Positions 41,091 through 52,108 are shown, counted from the first letter of the stretch. The stretch is DNA of 64,000 bases from an uncultured Aquimarina sp. (GCA_947489685.1 CANLEM010000001.1:806001-870000); one strand, 5' to 3'. Made by a program: numbers and translations. Notes: generated by a model not told the origin, from the letters alone.

Positions 41091-42215
41091 TTGAAAACAC
41101 CGAATCTTGTATATATTTCTTTAGGCAGTAATATCGGAAATCGATTGGATTTTCTTCAAAAAGCTGTTCATAAAATTCATCAAATCATTGGAGAGGTAAA
41201 AGTTATTTCTGGAGTTTATCAAACTCCTTCGTGGGGATTTGAAAGCGACGATTTTTATAACGCTTGTATAGCCATACGAACATTTTATAACACAAATGAG
41301 GTTTTAGATTATCTACTGCAGATTGAAGTAAATCTAGGAAGAAATAGAAAAGGTGATGCAGGCTATCATGCAAGAACCATTGATTTGGATATTATACTTT
41401 CTTCAGAAGGTATAATCAATACTAAAAGGTTAATTGTTCCGCATCCTGCAGTACAGGATAGAAAATTTGTTTTGGTTCCTTTGGCTGAAATTGCTGGTTA
41501 CGAAGAGCATCCTATATTGAGGCAAACCGTAAAGGAGTTGCTAGAAAATTGTACAGATGACTCAATGGTGTCATTAATCGATAAAAAAATTATAAACCCC
41601 AAAGCACACTATAATCTATCACAGTTTCAGTATTTAACAATTGAAGGAAATATTGGAGCCGGAAAAACAAGTCTAGCACAACTTATTGCAAATGAGTTTA
41701 ATGCCAAGTTGATTTTAGAACGTTTTGCAGATAATCCATTTTTACCAAAGTTTTATGAAGACATGGAGCGGTATGCATTTCCTTTAGAAATGTCATTTCT
41801 TGCCGATCGATATCAGAGGTTACAGGATGATATTGCGCAACTTGATCTTTTTTCGGACTTTGTAGTAAGCGATTATGATGTTTTTAAATCTCTAATTTTT
41901 GCAAAAGTTACATTACAAGAAGAAGAGTTTGCACTCTACAAGAGAGTGTTTGGTGTGATGTACAAAAATCTTCCTAAACCAGGGATGTATATTTATTTGT
42001 ATCAAAATACCGAACGTCTTTTGGAAAATATCAAAAAACGAGGTAGGAATTATGAGCAAAAAATTATGCCAGAGTATCTCAATAAGATAAACAAGGGTTA
42101 TTTACAATTTATAAAATCGCAATCAGAACTTAATGTCAAAATCATCGATGTCTCGGACCTCGATTTTGTAGCAAATCGAGTTGATTTTATCTCTATTTTA
42201 AACCAAATCTGTTAA
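41091..42215 (+). CDS. folK: Fusion: HPPK (FolK) + deoxynucleoside kinase
   Basis: YISLGSNIGNRLDFLQKAV and GYHARTIDLDIIL (HPPK); then YLTIEGNIGAGKTSLAQLIA and FLADRYQR (dNK). Apparent TTG start. Confidence 0.9.
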   Translation: MKTPNLVYISLGSNIGNRLDFLQKAVHKIHQIIGEVKVISGVYQTPSWGFESDDFYNACIAIRTFYNTNEVLDYLLQIEVNLGRNRKGDAGYHARTIDLDIILSSEGIINTKRLIVPHPAVQDRKFVLVPLAEIAGYEEHPILRQTVKELLENCTDDSMVSLIDKKIINPKAHYNLSQFQYLTIEGNIGAGKTSLAQLIANEFNAKLILERFADNPFLPKFYEDMERYAFPLEMSFLADRYQRLQDDIAQLDLFSDFVVSDYDVFKSLIFAKVTLQEEEFALYKRVFGVMYKNLPKPGMYIYLYQNTERLLENIKKRGRNYEQKIMPEYLNKINKGYLQFIKSQSELNVKIIDVSDLDFVANRVDFISILNQIC

Positions 42216-42254
42216 CTGTTTGACTTTTTTAAATAACCTACAAGCGATATGAGT

Positions 42255-43559
42255 TTAAGATTTTTGAAGTTCTCTAGCCACTTTTTGCACTTCATCAAGC
42301 ACACGCAGCAAATTTCCGCTCCATAGTTTTTCTATCTGTTCTTCGGTATATCCGCGTTTCACTAATTCTATAGTTACATTAAAAGTTTCTGATGCATCAC
42401 TCCATCCCTCAATTCCGCCACCGCCATCAAAATCAGAACTAATCCCAACATGATCAATACCTATTTTATCAACCATATAGTCTATATGATTTACAAAATC
42501 AACAACATCTACTGCAGGTGGTAAGTTATCCATTTTTTTAACTTTTGCTCTGCGTATGGCCGCCATAGTCCCTAAAAAATCGTAATATTTTTCTTTTTCT
42601 TCTGTACTTAGTTTCATTACCTCTTCTCGTTCCAGCCAGGTAACTCCCATAGAATCGGCTATTTGTTTTCCGATTTCAACTTCTTTCACTACACGTTTTT
42701 CAAATTTTGCGGTGTTGAGATACGATGTAAATGCAACAGTTTGCACAACACCTCCGTTTTCTTTTAACCATTCTAGTTGTTCGTCATCTAGATTTCTACT
42801 ATGATCACATAATGCCCTTGCCGAAGAATGTGAAGCGATAATAGGAGCTTTAGTAAGTTCAATCATTTGTCGCATAGATTCTTTGGATGGGTGTGAGACG
42901 TCAATCATGATGCCGTGAGTATTCATTTCAGCAATAACTTCTTTCCCAAGATCACTTAGTCCATTGTGTAACCAGATTCCGTCGGCTTCTCCTGTGTTTG
43001 AATCACATAATTGGCTATGGCCATTGTGAGAAAGCGACATATACCGTGCTCCTAAGTCATGAAACTTTTTTACGTTGGCAATATCAAGACCAACAGGATA
43101 CCCATTTTCTATTCCGATCATAGCAACTTTTTTGCCTTTTTTATGAATTCGCCGCACATCATCTGATGTTAATGCCAATTCTATTTGATCGGGAGCAATT
43201 TCTTTGGCGAGTTTATGGATGGCATCAAACTTAGACATGGCAATATCATAAGCTTTTGCGTATCCAGATGGAGTTAGAGAGTCCTGACCAGTGTATACAA
43301 TAAACCAAGCAACATCCAGCCCGCCTTGATTCATTTTAGGTAATGTAATTTGAGAGTTTAGGTCCTGCGTGTAATTGATAGAATCTGTGAAATTTTTAAT
43401 ATTAATGTCGCAATGTGTATCTAATGTGATTACTCTTTCATGTATTTCTTTAGCTTTTGCGATGAGTTGGTCGTTAGATAATGTCTCTTTTTCAGATTTT
43501 TCTTGCTTGCATGATATCATGAGAAATACAATGGCTATCAGTATCGAGATTTGCTTCAT
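42255..43559 (-). CDS. Membrane dipeptidase (M19), lipoprotein
   Basis: Lipobox LMISC; TLDTHCDIN, SLSHNGHSQLCDS, IDVSHPSKESM, HVGISSDFDGGGG. Confidence 0.93.
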   Translation of the reverse strand: MKQISILIAIVFLMISCKQEKSEKETLSNDQLIAKAKEIHERVITLDTHCDINIKNFTDSINYTQDLNSQITLPKMNQGGLDVAWFIVYTGQDSLTPSGYAKAYDIAMSKFDAIHKLAKEIAPDQIELALTSDDVRRIHKKGKKVAMIGIENGYPVGLDIANVKKFHDLGARYMSLSHNGHSQLCDSNTGEADGIWLHNGLSDLGKEVIAEMNTHGIMIDVSHPSKESMRQMIELTKAPIIASHSSARALCDHSRNLDDEQLEWLKENGGVVQTVAFTSYLNTAKFEKRVVKEVEIGKQIADSMGVTWLEREEVMKLSTEEKEKYYDFLGTMAAIRRAKVKKMDNLPPAVDVVDFVNHIDYMVDKIGIDHVGISSDFDGGGGIEGWSDASETFNVTIELVKRGYTEEQIEKLWSGNLLRVLDEVQKVARELQKS

Positions 43560-43570
43560 GGGTGTGTGTT

Positions 43571-44113
43571 TTATTTCACATTAAACTTACAAAACAAATC
43601 CCAAACAACGACACCAGTGCTAACCGAAATATTTAGAGAATGTTTACTCCCAAATTGAGGGATCTCTATGACTATATCACTTTCAGAAACAACATCCTGT
43701 TGTACACCTTTAACTTCGTTTCCAAAAATAATAGCATAGGTTTGATTACTTTCGGGTTCAAAAGTATGAAGCATTGTGGCATTTTCGGCTTGCTCAATAG
43801 ATAAGATTTTAATGTTTTCGGCTTGCAGACTTTTAACCAATTCTAGCGTATCCTCTTTATGCTCCCAATCTACAGTTTCGGTAGCGCCTAGCGCGGTTTT
43901 TTGTATATCTTTATGAGGCGGCTTTGCAGTAATACCGCACAGATATATTTTTTTAATCAAAAAGGCATCGGCGGTTCTAAAAACTGATCCAATGTTATTT
44001 AAGCTGCGTATATTATCCAATATGATAATTAAAGGCGTTTTTGTAGCTGCTTTAAATTCGGCAATCGTTTTTCGATCGAGCTCGCTATTTTTAAGTTTTC
44101 TGTTTTCTTCCAT
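43571..44113 (-). CDS. SpoU/TrmH-type RNA 2'-O-methyltransferase
   Basis: NIGSVFRTADAF, IIFGNEVKGV, IEIPQFGSKHSLNISVSTGV. Confidence 0.92.
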   Translation of the reverse strand: MEENRKLKNSELDRKTIAEFKAATKTPLIIILDNIRSLNNIGSVFRTADAFLIKKIYLCGITAKPPHKDIQKTALGATETVDWEHKEDTLELVKSLQAENIKILSIEQAENATMLHTFEPESNQTYAIIFGNEVKGVQQDVVSESDIVIEIPQFGSKHSLNISVSTGVVVWDLFCKFNVK

Positions 44114-44248
44114 TACTGCAAAAATATCATTTATTCATTTTATTATCGAAATTTGATTGTGAATAAAATTGAATAACTCCTGGTGATGATATTTCAAAAA
44201 AAATAGGAGAATAGCTACTTTAGCTTCATTCATAAAATTAGATGTTGA

Positions 44249-46876
44249 ATGGCAGGAAAGAAAGGCAAGAAGGTAACTCCTTTAATGAAACAGTATAATG
44301 CAATTAAGGCAAAGTATCCGGATGCATTATTATTATTCAGAGTTGGAGATTTTTATGAGACTTTTGGGTCAGATGCGATAAAGGCTGCGGCAATTTTAAA
44401 TATTGTTTTAACCAAAAGAGGTAATGGTAGTGAGCAAGAGACGGCTTTGGCTGGTTTTCCGCATCATTCTTTAAATACCTATTTACCAAAACTTGTTAAG
44501 GCGGGAGAACGTGTGGCAATTTGCGATCAGTTAGAAGATCCCAAACAAACTAAAACTATCGTAAAACGAGGAGTAACAGAGTTGGTGACTCCAGGTGTAG
44601 CGCTAAACGATGAGGTTTTACAAAGTAAAACCAATAATTTTTTATGCGCTGTTCATTATGGAAAAAAAGGTTTGGGAATTGCTTTCTTGGATGTGTCTAC
44701 GGGTGAGTTTTTAACAGCTCAAGGTGATGTGACACAGATGGATAAATTAATGCAAAATTTTAATCCTAGTGAAGTACTGATTACCAAACCCAAGAAACAA
44801 ACGTTTTATGATAATTTTGGAAAGAATTATCATTCGTTTTTTATTGAAGACTGGGTATTTAAAACGGATTATGCGCTTGAAACTTTAAATGGCCATTTTG
44901 GAACTAATTCCTTAAAAGGGTTTGGAGTTGATCATTTGAGTGAAGGGGTTATAGCAGCTGGAGTTATTTTACATTACTTGAGTGAAACACAGCATCACAA
45001 ACTGCAGCACATAACTGCGATCCAGCGTATTGCCGAAGACCAGTATATCTGGATGGATAGATTTACTATTCGTAATTTAGAACTGTATCGTGCTAATGCT
45101 ACAAATGCTGTCACACTTTTGGATGTGATTGATAAGACTATTTCTCCAATGGGAGGCAGAACATTAAAACGGTGGTTGGCTTTACCATTAAAAAATATCA
45201 CCAGTATTCAGAAACGTCATGAGGTGGTGCAGTATTTTTGGGATACGCCTGTATTACATCAAAAGATTCAGCATCAAATCAAGCAAATAGGAGATATAGA
45301 ACGATTAATTTCTAAGGTAGCAACAGGTAAGGTGTGTCCACGTGAAGTTATCCAGCTTAAAAATTCTTTGGAGGCTATAGCACCTATTAAATTACAGGCT
45401 TCTAATAGTAATAATGAAGCACTTAAAGTTATAGGAGAAACCCTAAACGATTGCGAATTACTTCGGGATAAAATTAAAGAAACACTAAATGAGGAGGCTC
45501 CCGTAAATGTTTTAAAAGGAAACACCATTGCTGACGGTTATTTGGATGAACTCGATGAATTACGATCAATAGCTTTTTCGGGTAAAGATTATTTGGATAA
45601 GATGTTGGAGCGTGAAACCGAAACTACAGGTATTACATCGCTTAAGATCGCTTCTAATAATGTATTTGGTTATTATATAGAAGTTCGAAATACGCATAAA
45701 GATAAGGTACCTGATACCTGGATCAGAAAGCAGACACTTGTAAATGCCGAACGATATATTACGGAAGAACTAAAGGAATACGAAGCTAAAATCCTTGGTG
45801 CAGAAGAAAAAATATTGACACTCGAGCAGCAGCTATTCAACGATTTGGTGATTTGGATGAGCGAATATATTAAGCCAGTGCAATTGAATGCTGCATTAAT
45901 AGGTCAATTAGATTGTTTATGCTCTTTTGCTCAATTGGCTCAAGAAAATCAATATGTTCGACCTTTAATGGATGAGTCCTTTGATCTTGAAATTAAAAAT
46001 GGGCGTCATCCTGTGATCGAAAAACAATTGCCTCCAGGAGAGCAATATATAGCCAACGATGTGTTGTTGGATCGAGAACAACAGCAGATGATCATGATTA
46101 CAGGGCCAAATATGAGTGGTAAGTCGGCAATATTAAGACAAACAGCTTTGATTGTTCTATTGGCTCAAATGGGATGTTTTATACCGGCAGAAGAAGCTAG
46201 AATTGGTGTAGTTGATAAAATATTTACCCGTGTTGGTGCAAGTGATAATATTTCTATGGGAGAGTCAACGTTTATGGTAGAGATGAACGAAACGGCTAAT
46301 ATTCTTAACAATATTTCGGATCGCAGTTTGGTACTGTTAGATGAGATTGGGAGAGGAACCAGTACATATGATGGGATTTCTATTGCTTGGGCCATTAGTG
46401 AATTTTTGCATGAACATCCGGCAAGACCTAAAACATTATTTGCAACGCATTATCATGAACTCAATGAAATGTGCGAAACCTTTGGGAGAATCAAAAATTA
46501 TAATGTTGCTGTTAAAGAGTTAAAAAATAATGTACTTTTTTTAAGAAAACTTGTTCCGGGAGGTAGTGAACACAGCTTTGGAATCCATGTAGCAAAGATG
46601 GCAGGAATGCCACAACAAGTGCTGCATCGAGCTAATAAAATGCTTAAAAAGTTAGAAAAATCTCATAGTAGCGAGGAGCTTACCGATAAAATTAAAGGTA
46701 TGCAGGAGGAAGATGAACTACAACTTAGTTTTTTTAATCTTGATGACCCTTTATTAGAAGAAATTAAAGAAGAAATATTGCATATTGATATAGATACGCT
46801 TACTCCCGTAGAAGCATTGATGAAACTTAATGAGATTAAACGTATGTTAACCAGGAAGAAAGCATCTCAGGTGTAA
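44249..46876 (+). CDS. mutS: DNA mismatch repair protein MutS
   Basis: [58 protein letters not shown]. Confidence 0.98.
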   Translation: MAGKKGKKVTPLMKQYNAIKAKYPDALLLFRVGDFYETFGSDAIKAAAILNIVLTKRGNGSEQETALAGFPHHSLNTYLPKLVKAGERVAICDQLEDPKQTKTIVKRGVTELVTPGVALNDEVLQSKTNNFLCAVHYGKKGLGIAFLDVSTGEFLTAQGDVTQMDKLMQNFNPSEVLITKPKKQTFYDNFGKNYHSFFIEDWVFKTDYALETLNGHFGTNSLKGFGVDHLSEGVIAAGVILHYLSETQHHKLQHITAIQRIAEDQYIWMDRFTIRNLELYRANATNAVTLLDVIDKTISPMGGRTLKRWLALPLKNITSIQKRHEVVQYFWDTPVLHQKIQHQIKQIGDIERLISKVATGKVCPREVIQLKNSLEAIAPIKLQASNSNNEALKVIGETLNDCELLRDKIKETLNEEAPVNVLKGNTIADGYLDELDELRSIAFSGKDYLDKMLERETETTGITSLKIASNNVFGYYIEVRNTHKDKVPDTWIRKQTLVNAERYITEELKEYEAKILGAEEKILTLEQQLFNDLVIWMSEYIKPVQLNAALIGQLDCLCSFAQLAQENQYVRPLMDESFDLEIKNGRHPVIEKQLPPGEQYIANDVLLDREQQQMIMITGPNMSGKSAILRQTALIVLLAQMGCFIPAEEARIGVVDKIFTRVGASDNISMGESTFMVEMNETANILNNISDRSLVLLDEIGRGTSTYDGISIAWAISEFLHEHPARPKTLFATHYHELNEMCETFGRIKNYNVAVKELKNNVLFLRKLVPGGSEHSFGIHVAKMAGMPQQVLHRANKMLKKLEKSHSSEELTDKIKGMQEEDELQLSFFNLDDPLLEEIKEEILHIDIDTLTPVEALMKLNEIKRMLTRKKASQV

Positions 46877-46971
46877 TTTTTTTTATTCTTTTTTCGAAAA
46901 AGACTTTGGTATTATTATAATTGTTTTAAATTTGCATCCGCAATAACGAATTGCGTAGTTCTTAAAATACT

Positions 46972-47043
46972 GCGAAAGTAGCTCAGGGGTAGAGCATCAC
47001 CTTGCCAAGGTGAGGGTCGCGGGTTCAAATCCCGTCTTTCGCT
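46972..47043 (+). tRNA. tRNA-Gly(GCC)
   Basis: GCGAAAG acceptor pairs with CTTTCGC; anticodon loop CTTGCCAAG; GGGTTCAAATCCC T-arm. Confidence 0.95.
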
Positions 47044-47062
47044 CTGAGATAAAATATACCAT

Positions 47063-47147
47063 GCTGAAGTGGTGGAATTGGTAGACACGTTGGACTTAAA
47101 ATCCAATGGCCTGTAAGGCCGTGCGGGTTCAAGTCCCGCCTTCAGTA
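47063..47147 (+). tRNA. tRNA-Leu(TAA)
   Basis: GCTGAAG...CTTCAGT acceptor (one G-U); anticodon loop ACTTAAAAT; long variable arm; CGGGTTCAAGTCCCG. Confidence 0.93.
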
Positions 47148-47148
47148 C

Positions 47149-47181
47149 TTAACCCTCTTAATCGTAAGATTTTGAGGGTTT
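47149..47181 (+). terminator. Terminator after tRNA pair
   Basis: AACCCTC...GAGGGTTTTTTTG. Confidence 0.7.
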
Positions 47182-47273
47182 TTTTGTTTTTGTAAAATGC
47201 TTTGTTATAAGCATTTTACCCTAAATAATGACATTTTGTTTAGGTACCACGTTAAAAGATCCAAGTGTCTTTA

Positions 47274-47822
47274 TTATTTATTTTTTACCGTTGGAACGAG
47301 ACTTATAATTTCTACTTCTTGATTTAACAATGTTGTATTTAATTCGGGGATACGTATTAAGTTTCTCAAATTATTTAATTCTGATTTTGTTTTTTTATTA
47401 ATGATGTTTCGTAAATATCCTGAGACAGCAGGTTTTATAATATTAGTATTTAAAACTTCATTAGAAATTGTATCCAAATCGTTGGATCGATAACTATTAA
47501 CCGCAAAGCGATACGTTACATTTACAGATACGCTTTTTTCGTCGTAAGACATAGTAGATAATTCGTAAAGATAGAAAAGAGTATCCTTTTGTATAATAGG
47601 CATTACTTCTTGATTTATATCCAAAGGGCTTTTAGAATCTTGTTTTTCTTTGCAAGATGTTAGTGTTAGTATAAAAAGTACGAATAAATGTATAATTCTT
47701 CGTTTCATAAAGCGGCATATTAGAAATATGGGGATTTGTAAAAATAATAAATAGATGAAATTAATTAAACAATTCCTTAAAAACGATAAAACTAGTCTTT
47801 TGTTGAATAGCTTATTGATCAC
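47274..47822 (-). CDS. Hypothetical lipoprotein (likely shorter start at internal MKRRIIHLF)
   Basis: MKRRIIHLFVLFILTLTSCKEKQ lipoprotein signal inside the ORF. Confidence 0.6.
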   Translation of the reverse strand: MINKLFNKRLVLSFLRNCLINFIYLLFLQIPIFLICRFMKRRIIHLFVLFILTLTSCKEKQDSKSPLDINQEVMPIIQKDTLFYLYELSTMSYDEKSVSVNVTYRFAVNSYRSNDLDTISNEVLNTNIIKPAVSGYLRNIINKKTKSELNNLRNLIRIPELNTTLLNQEVEIISLVPTVKNK

Positions 47823-47899
47823 TCATAAATTCACTTTCTTTTTTTAAGTAATAATAACTTTTATATCTTGAACGTTTTAATATCCAAATCTATAACGCA

Positions 47900-49027
47900 G
47901 TGAACAACGAACAAGAATACATTGATAGATTAAAAACAGAAAACAGATTACTTCAGGATAAACTGGATAAGATTAATGCAGGAAAACAGAAGAAAAAAAG
48001 GTTTAGAAAATGGCTTCTTAAAAAGTCTAGTGTTCCGATTTTTGGTAAAAGACTTAAAAAGAGTATAAGTAATGCTATTAATGAGTACAAGGAGTATAAA
48101 ACAGTATCTGTAGATACCGTTTCTGATGTTTCTAGTAGCTTGATATGGAGAATTACGCGAATAGGATTATTTGCTTTTTTGGTTGCAATAGTGCCAGCCG
48201 CAGTATTGATTTTTCAAACTAAGTTATTGATGAATCAAAATAAGTTGATTACAAGTCAAAATAATCTGGTAGAAGCAGATCGAAGATCATCCCTTGTTTT
48301 TGTGATGGGAGATGTATTGGCGGACCTCAATGAAGAATTAAAATATAAAGGATCAGGAAGTCGAAATATTAGTAAAACCTTAGAAGCAAGAATAATTGGA
48401 TTGTGTATGGCTATGAAGCCCTATCGATTTATCGAAAATGGTGAATTAATAAAAAAACCAATTAGTCCAGAGCGGGGGCAATTATTATTTAGCTTGTTAA
48501 AAAGTGATTTGGGAACAGAATCTTCTCAGGATATATTAAACTCTGCTGATTTTAATTACACTAACCTTAGAAAAGTGAATTTAGGAAGGAGTGTAAATCT
48601 AAAATATGCAAGGTTGAATTATGCCGACTTGAGCGAAGCACAAATGCCAGCTGCTAATTTGGAACGAAGTGAGCTTAAAGAGGCGCAGATGAATAAAATA
48701 AATTTATCAGATGCAATTCTTAAAAGAGCGAGATTACACAATGCTAATCTGCAGCGAGCAGAATTATTAAGTGTAGATTTAACTCATGCAAATTTGTTTG
48801 GCGCCGATCTTACCGGAGCCGATTTATCTGAAGCAACATTATGGGGTACAAAACTAGAAAATGCTAACTTAACCGATGTTATTCTTGATAATGCAATCGT
48901 TGATAGACAAGATTGGATTGACTATATAGATGATTCATTAAATGTAAAAGGAGCTAGTGATATAGCAAGTAAATACAGAGTTAAAAAACAAGGAAAACAA
49001 CAATTTGTGCTAGTGCCTAGAAAATAA
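47900..49027 (+). CDS. Pentapeptide-repeat protein with N-terminal coiled coil and TM segment
   Basis: A(N/D)LXX repeats (LNYADLSEAQMPAANLERSEL...ANLFGADLTGADLSEATL); TM LFAFLVAIVPAAVLIF. Confidence 0.88.
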   Translation: MNNEQEYIDRLKTENRLLQDKLDKINAGKQKKKRFRKWLLKKSSVPIFGKRLKKSISNAINEYKEYKTVSVDTVSDVSSSLIWRITRIGLFAFLVAIVPAAVLIFQTKLLMNQNKLITSQNNLVEADRRSSLVFVMGDVLADLNEELKYKGSGSRNISKTLEARIIGLCMAMKPYRFIENGELIKKPISPERGQLLFSLLKSDLGTESSQDILNSADFNYTNLRKVNLGRSVNLKYARLNYADLSEAQMPAANLERSELKEAQMNKINLSDAILKRARLHNANLQRAELLSVDLTHANLFGADLTGADLSEATLWGTKLENANLTDVILDNAIVDRQDWIDYIDDSLNVKGASDIASKYRVKKQGKQQFVLVPRK

Positions 49028-49028
49028 C

Positions 49029-49463
49029 TTATTTTGATTTCATGAAAATAAGTTTGTGTATTTTTCCTACTAGCCAATTTCCCGCGGGAAAGTACAGAGC
49101 AAAAAATAATGCCATCCCCAAACTAAAATTTTGAGGGCTAAAGAGCTGATCTAAAATATTATCAGGATACACATAAGATGTTTGTAACCAGTACCCTAAA
49201 AATTCTAATATGCCCATAGCGACTAATCCATAGGCGTACTGATTAAAGAAATTAAAGTTTTTTAATAATATAGAGATAGGTACCATATACAAAATGTAAC
49301 AAGTGATCACTTGCCACCAGTATGAAAATTTGGCAATTTCCATTTCGGCACCAAAACGATTCATACCTAATCCCCATATAAAATAAACGATTATATAAGT
49401 TAGTATTAATGTCTTAGGGGTTTGTTGTATAGTTTTAAACTTGTCTATTAGCATATCAATCAT
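49029..49463 (-). CDS. Hypothetical integral membrane protein
   Basis: Four hydrophobic segments; next to methyltransferase gene. Confidence 0.6.
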   Translation of the reverse strand: MIDMLIDKFKTIQQTPKTLILTYIIVYFIWGLGMNRFGAEMEIAKFSYWWQVITCYILYMVPISILLKNFNFFNQYAYGLVAMGILEFLGYWLQTSYVYPDNILDQLFSPQNFSLGMALFFALYFPAGNWLVGKIHKLIFMKSK

Positions 49464-49466
49464 AAG

Positions 49467-50171
49467 TTACACTTTTATGGCAGAGATCATTCGAAAAAAT
49501 GGTTTCCTCTTAATTTTGAATTCTTTAATAGTACTTTGCTCTAAGATTTTTCTTAATTCATTAACCGAGAAAGCTCTTTGAATGGCAATTAAACCATCAT
49601 TTTTTGCCATATCGGAAATTGGTAATACATAACCCATTATTTTAAATAAATAATAGGCCGCTCGACTCCTGTACAGTTCACTAAAAATAATATGTTTTAT
49701 CTTTTTTTCTTTCGTTTTCTGTAAAAAATGAATAAGATTCTCATTATCAAAGTGGTACATAAAATGACTACTTATTAAGAGATCGCAGTCCGGAATTTTG
49801 AAGTTTTTATCTAATATGTTGGAAACCAGAAAACTAATGTTTTTCTGATTGTGGTTTTTTTCTTTAGCATAAGATATACTTGCAGGATTTCCATCTATTC
49901 CAATAAAAGAATTATGAATACCGTGTTGAGTAAGTTTTTTGGAAATATGAAAAATACAATCACCTCCTCCGCACCCCAGATCAACTATACGCAATACTTT
50001 TTCACCATTATTCTTTTTACAATACTTTAAAACAGCGTTTGCTAATTGTCTATGATTACCTAAAACTGAATTTATCCATTTTAAACTAGATAGTGTTTGT
50101 TTAAGTGATTTTCCGGACAAGGACAAGTCATCCAATTTTTCTGATGTAATTAATCTTACTCTGGGGTTCAT
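49467..50171 (-). CDS. Class I SAM-dependent methyltransferase
   Basis: LRIVDLGCGGGDCIFHISK; DLLISSHFMYHF. Confidence 0.88.
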   Translation of the reverse strand: MNPRVRLITSEKLDDLSLSGKSLKQTLSSLKWINSVLGNHRQLANAVLKYCKKNNGEKVLRIVDLGCGGGDCIFHISKKLTQHGIHNSFIGIDGNPASISYAKEKNHNQKNISFLVSNILDKNFKIPDCDLLISSHFMYHFDNENLIHFLQKTKEKKIKHIIFSELYRSRAAYYLFKIMGYVLPISDMAKNDGLIAIQRAFSVNELRKILEQSTIKEFKIKRKPFFRMISAIKV

Positions 50172-50252
50172 TAATTGTATTGGATTAATTCAAGGTTTTA
50201 CGATATGTAGTCATAAGAATAATAATAACTTTACAAAAAAAGAAATTGTAGT

Positions 50253-50819
50253 ATGAAAATAAGTGAGATTATAAAAAAAAGAAGATCAGTTTTTCCTCCA
50301 CAATATAATGATACCCCTATTCCGGAAGCTTTTATAAAAACAATTTTAGAAAATGCAAATTGGGCTCCCACTCATAGATTAACAGAACCTTGGCGGTTTA
50401 AAGTACTACGAGGTGATGCAAAAGATAGATTGGGTACGTTTTTATCAGATACTTATACAGATATTACGTCAAATGTTGAGTTTTCTCCGTTTAAGCACAA
50501 AAAGATTATTAACAACTGTAAATCGGCAAATGTAATTATTTTGATATGCATGCAAAGGGATCCCGAAGAACGAGTGCCTGAGTGGGAAGAAATAGCATCT
50601 ACAGCAATGGCTGTTCAGAATATGTGGTTAACATGTGCAGCATATGGTGTGGGTTGTTATTGGAGTAGCCCTAAATTAATTGACTACATGGGGGATTTCT
50701 TAGAATTTGAAGAAGGAGAACGTTGTTTGGGTATTTTTTATATGGGTAACTATAATGCAGAAGTTGATCTAAACTCAAAAAGAAGTACCCTAGAGAATAA
50801 AGTAAAATGGTTAGATTAA
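50253..50819 (+). CDS. Nitroreductase family protein
   Basis: IIKKRRSVFPPQYNDTPIP, ANWAPTHRLTEPWRFKV, AAYGVGCYWSSP. Confidence 0.9.
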   Translation: MKISEIIKKRRSVFPPQYNDTPIPEAFIKTILENANWAPTHRLTEPWRFKVLRGDAKDRLGTFLSDTYTDITSNVEFSPFKHKKIINNCKSANVIILICMQRDPEERVPEWEEIASTAMAVQNMWLTCAAYGVGCYWSSPKLIDYMGDFLEFEEGERCLGIFYMGNYNAEVDLNSKRSTLENKVKWLD

Positions 50820-50824
50820 AATAT

Positions 50825-50856
50825 AAAAGCCATCTCAAATGTTTGAGATGGCTTTA
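50825..50856. terminator. Terminator between convergent genes
   Basis: AAAGCCATCTCAAA-TG-TTTGAGATGGCTTT. Confidence 0.85.
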
Positions 50857-50878
50857 AAAAAAATACATTAAATTTTGG

Positions 50879-51226
50879 TTACTGCTTTTTTAGAGCGTCT
50901 TTAGCAGCGTCAACCGCTTTGTCCGTTCCTTCTTTTGCAGCATCTACTGCTTCACCAGCAGCGTCTTTTGCAGCATCTACTGCTTCACCAGCAGCGTCTT
51001 TTGCAGCATCAACCGCTTCACCAGCAGCATCTTTTGCAGCATCAACCGCTTCGCCAGCAGCGTCTTTTGCAGCCTCTGCAGCTTCACCAGCAGCATCTTT
51101 TGCAGCGTCTACAGCTTCTGTAGCTGCATCTTTAGCAGCTTCTTCAGCTTTATTAGCTGTTTCTCTACATGATGTTACTGATACTGCTAACATTAGAGCC
51201 ATAGCTCCTAGAAAAATTTTTTTCAT
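50879..51226 (-). CDS. Lipoprotein composed of 11-residue Ala/Asp/Lys repeats
   Basis: Signal plus lipobox SVTSC; repeats of AAKDAAGEAVD (33-bp DNA period). Confidence 0.8.
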   Translation of the reverse strand: MKKIFLGAMALMLAVSVTSCRETANKAEEAAKDAATEAVDAAKDAAGEAAEAAKDAAGEAVDAAKDAAGEAVDAAKDAAGEAVDAAKDAAGEAVDAAKEGTDKAVDAAKDALKKQ

Positions 51227-51336
51227 AATAAATAGATATAGTTATTTGGTTACTTAACGTCAAATGTAACACTTTATTTTAACAGTTAAAAAAGCTTCCT
51301 TAATTGTAAGTGTAAAAGATGTCAAATATTTTTGAC

Positions 51337-52095
51337 TTAAGAATCGTTACTTTTTTCAATAAGATACTTCCAGTATTGTTTGGGAAGATGCTGTAAATGA
51401 GGTTTTATGTTTTTTCTGGAAGTAATATTTGCACTTTTGTAATTTGTATTCCATAATTCCTGGAGTCCACTTTCCTTGATTTTTTCGGAAAATAAGGTGT
51501 TAATATTGTCAAAAGTTATGATTTCTACAGAAACAAGATCGTAGTATATACCATATTTTCTTGTGGTATCAAATAGCAACCACTTATGATTGGTATAGTA
51601 ATCTTTAAAGTGATGAGCAATCAATGGTAGTACGTTAAAATCTGGTGTAACCGTCGCAACATATAAGTCATCGTTAGTTAATCGGAAACGAATAAACGCT
51701 TCCATTCTATGTTTTTCACGTTGGACCATTTGGGCAACCTGATTAATCTTTAAAACATCCTTATTACTAAAATCGGTACTTAAGGAATACCTTTTTGCAA
51801 AAATATGCTTCATGTACTTCAATAGTGTATTCTCAACTCCTTTAATTTCACTCAAAAAAACTTTAAAAAAATCCCTTTGTTGTGCGGCATTAGTTTTTTC
51901 TTTAAACCCTTTCCATACCCGACGTGCTTTATGTTCTTCTGTAATCACTTCTTTAGTGAGTGTGAACATTTGATTATTAGTTTGTGAAGCTTTTCTAATT
52001 GTGGGATCTATGATTTTTTGGTCATATATTAAAAAGATACAAGACAAAAATCCATCAAAACTTCCGTCATAAATTAAGATGGTTTGCGGATTCAT
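51337..52095 (-). CDS. TIGR03915-like probable DNA metabolism protein
   Basis: ILIYDGSFDGFLSCIF, MVQREKHRMEAFIRFRLTNDDLYVATVTPDFNVLPLIAHHFKDYY, WLLFDTTRKYGIYYD. Confidence 0.85.
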   Translation of the reverse strand: MNPQTILIYDGSFDGFLSCIFLIYDQKIIDPTIRKASQTNNQMFTLTKEVITEEHKARRVWKGFKEKTNAAQQRDFFKVFLSEIKGVENTLLKYMKHIFAKRYSLSTDFSNKDVLKINQVAQMVQREKHRMEAFIRFRLTNDDLYVATVTPDFNVLPLIAHHFKDYYTNHKWLLFDTTRKYGIYYDLVSVEIITFDNINTLFSEKIKESGLQELWNTNYKSANITSRKNIKPHLQHLPKQYWKYLIEKSNDS

Positions 52096-52108
52096 GTGTA
52101 TTCACTTT

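Noticed and set aside
46915-47106. Minus-strand ORF with SERRDLNPRPSPWQGDALPLSYF
   Set aside because: Overlaps tRNA-Gly and the start of tRNA-Leu; a common false ORF made by the antisense of tRNA sequence.
50919-51257. Plus-strand ORFs antisense to the repeat lipoprotein (ASTASPAASFA repeats, QQHLLQ repeats)
   Set aside because: Mirror reading frames forced open by the 33-bp repeat; the minus frame has the signal peptide and lipobox.
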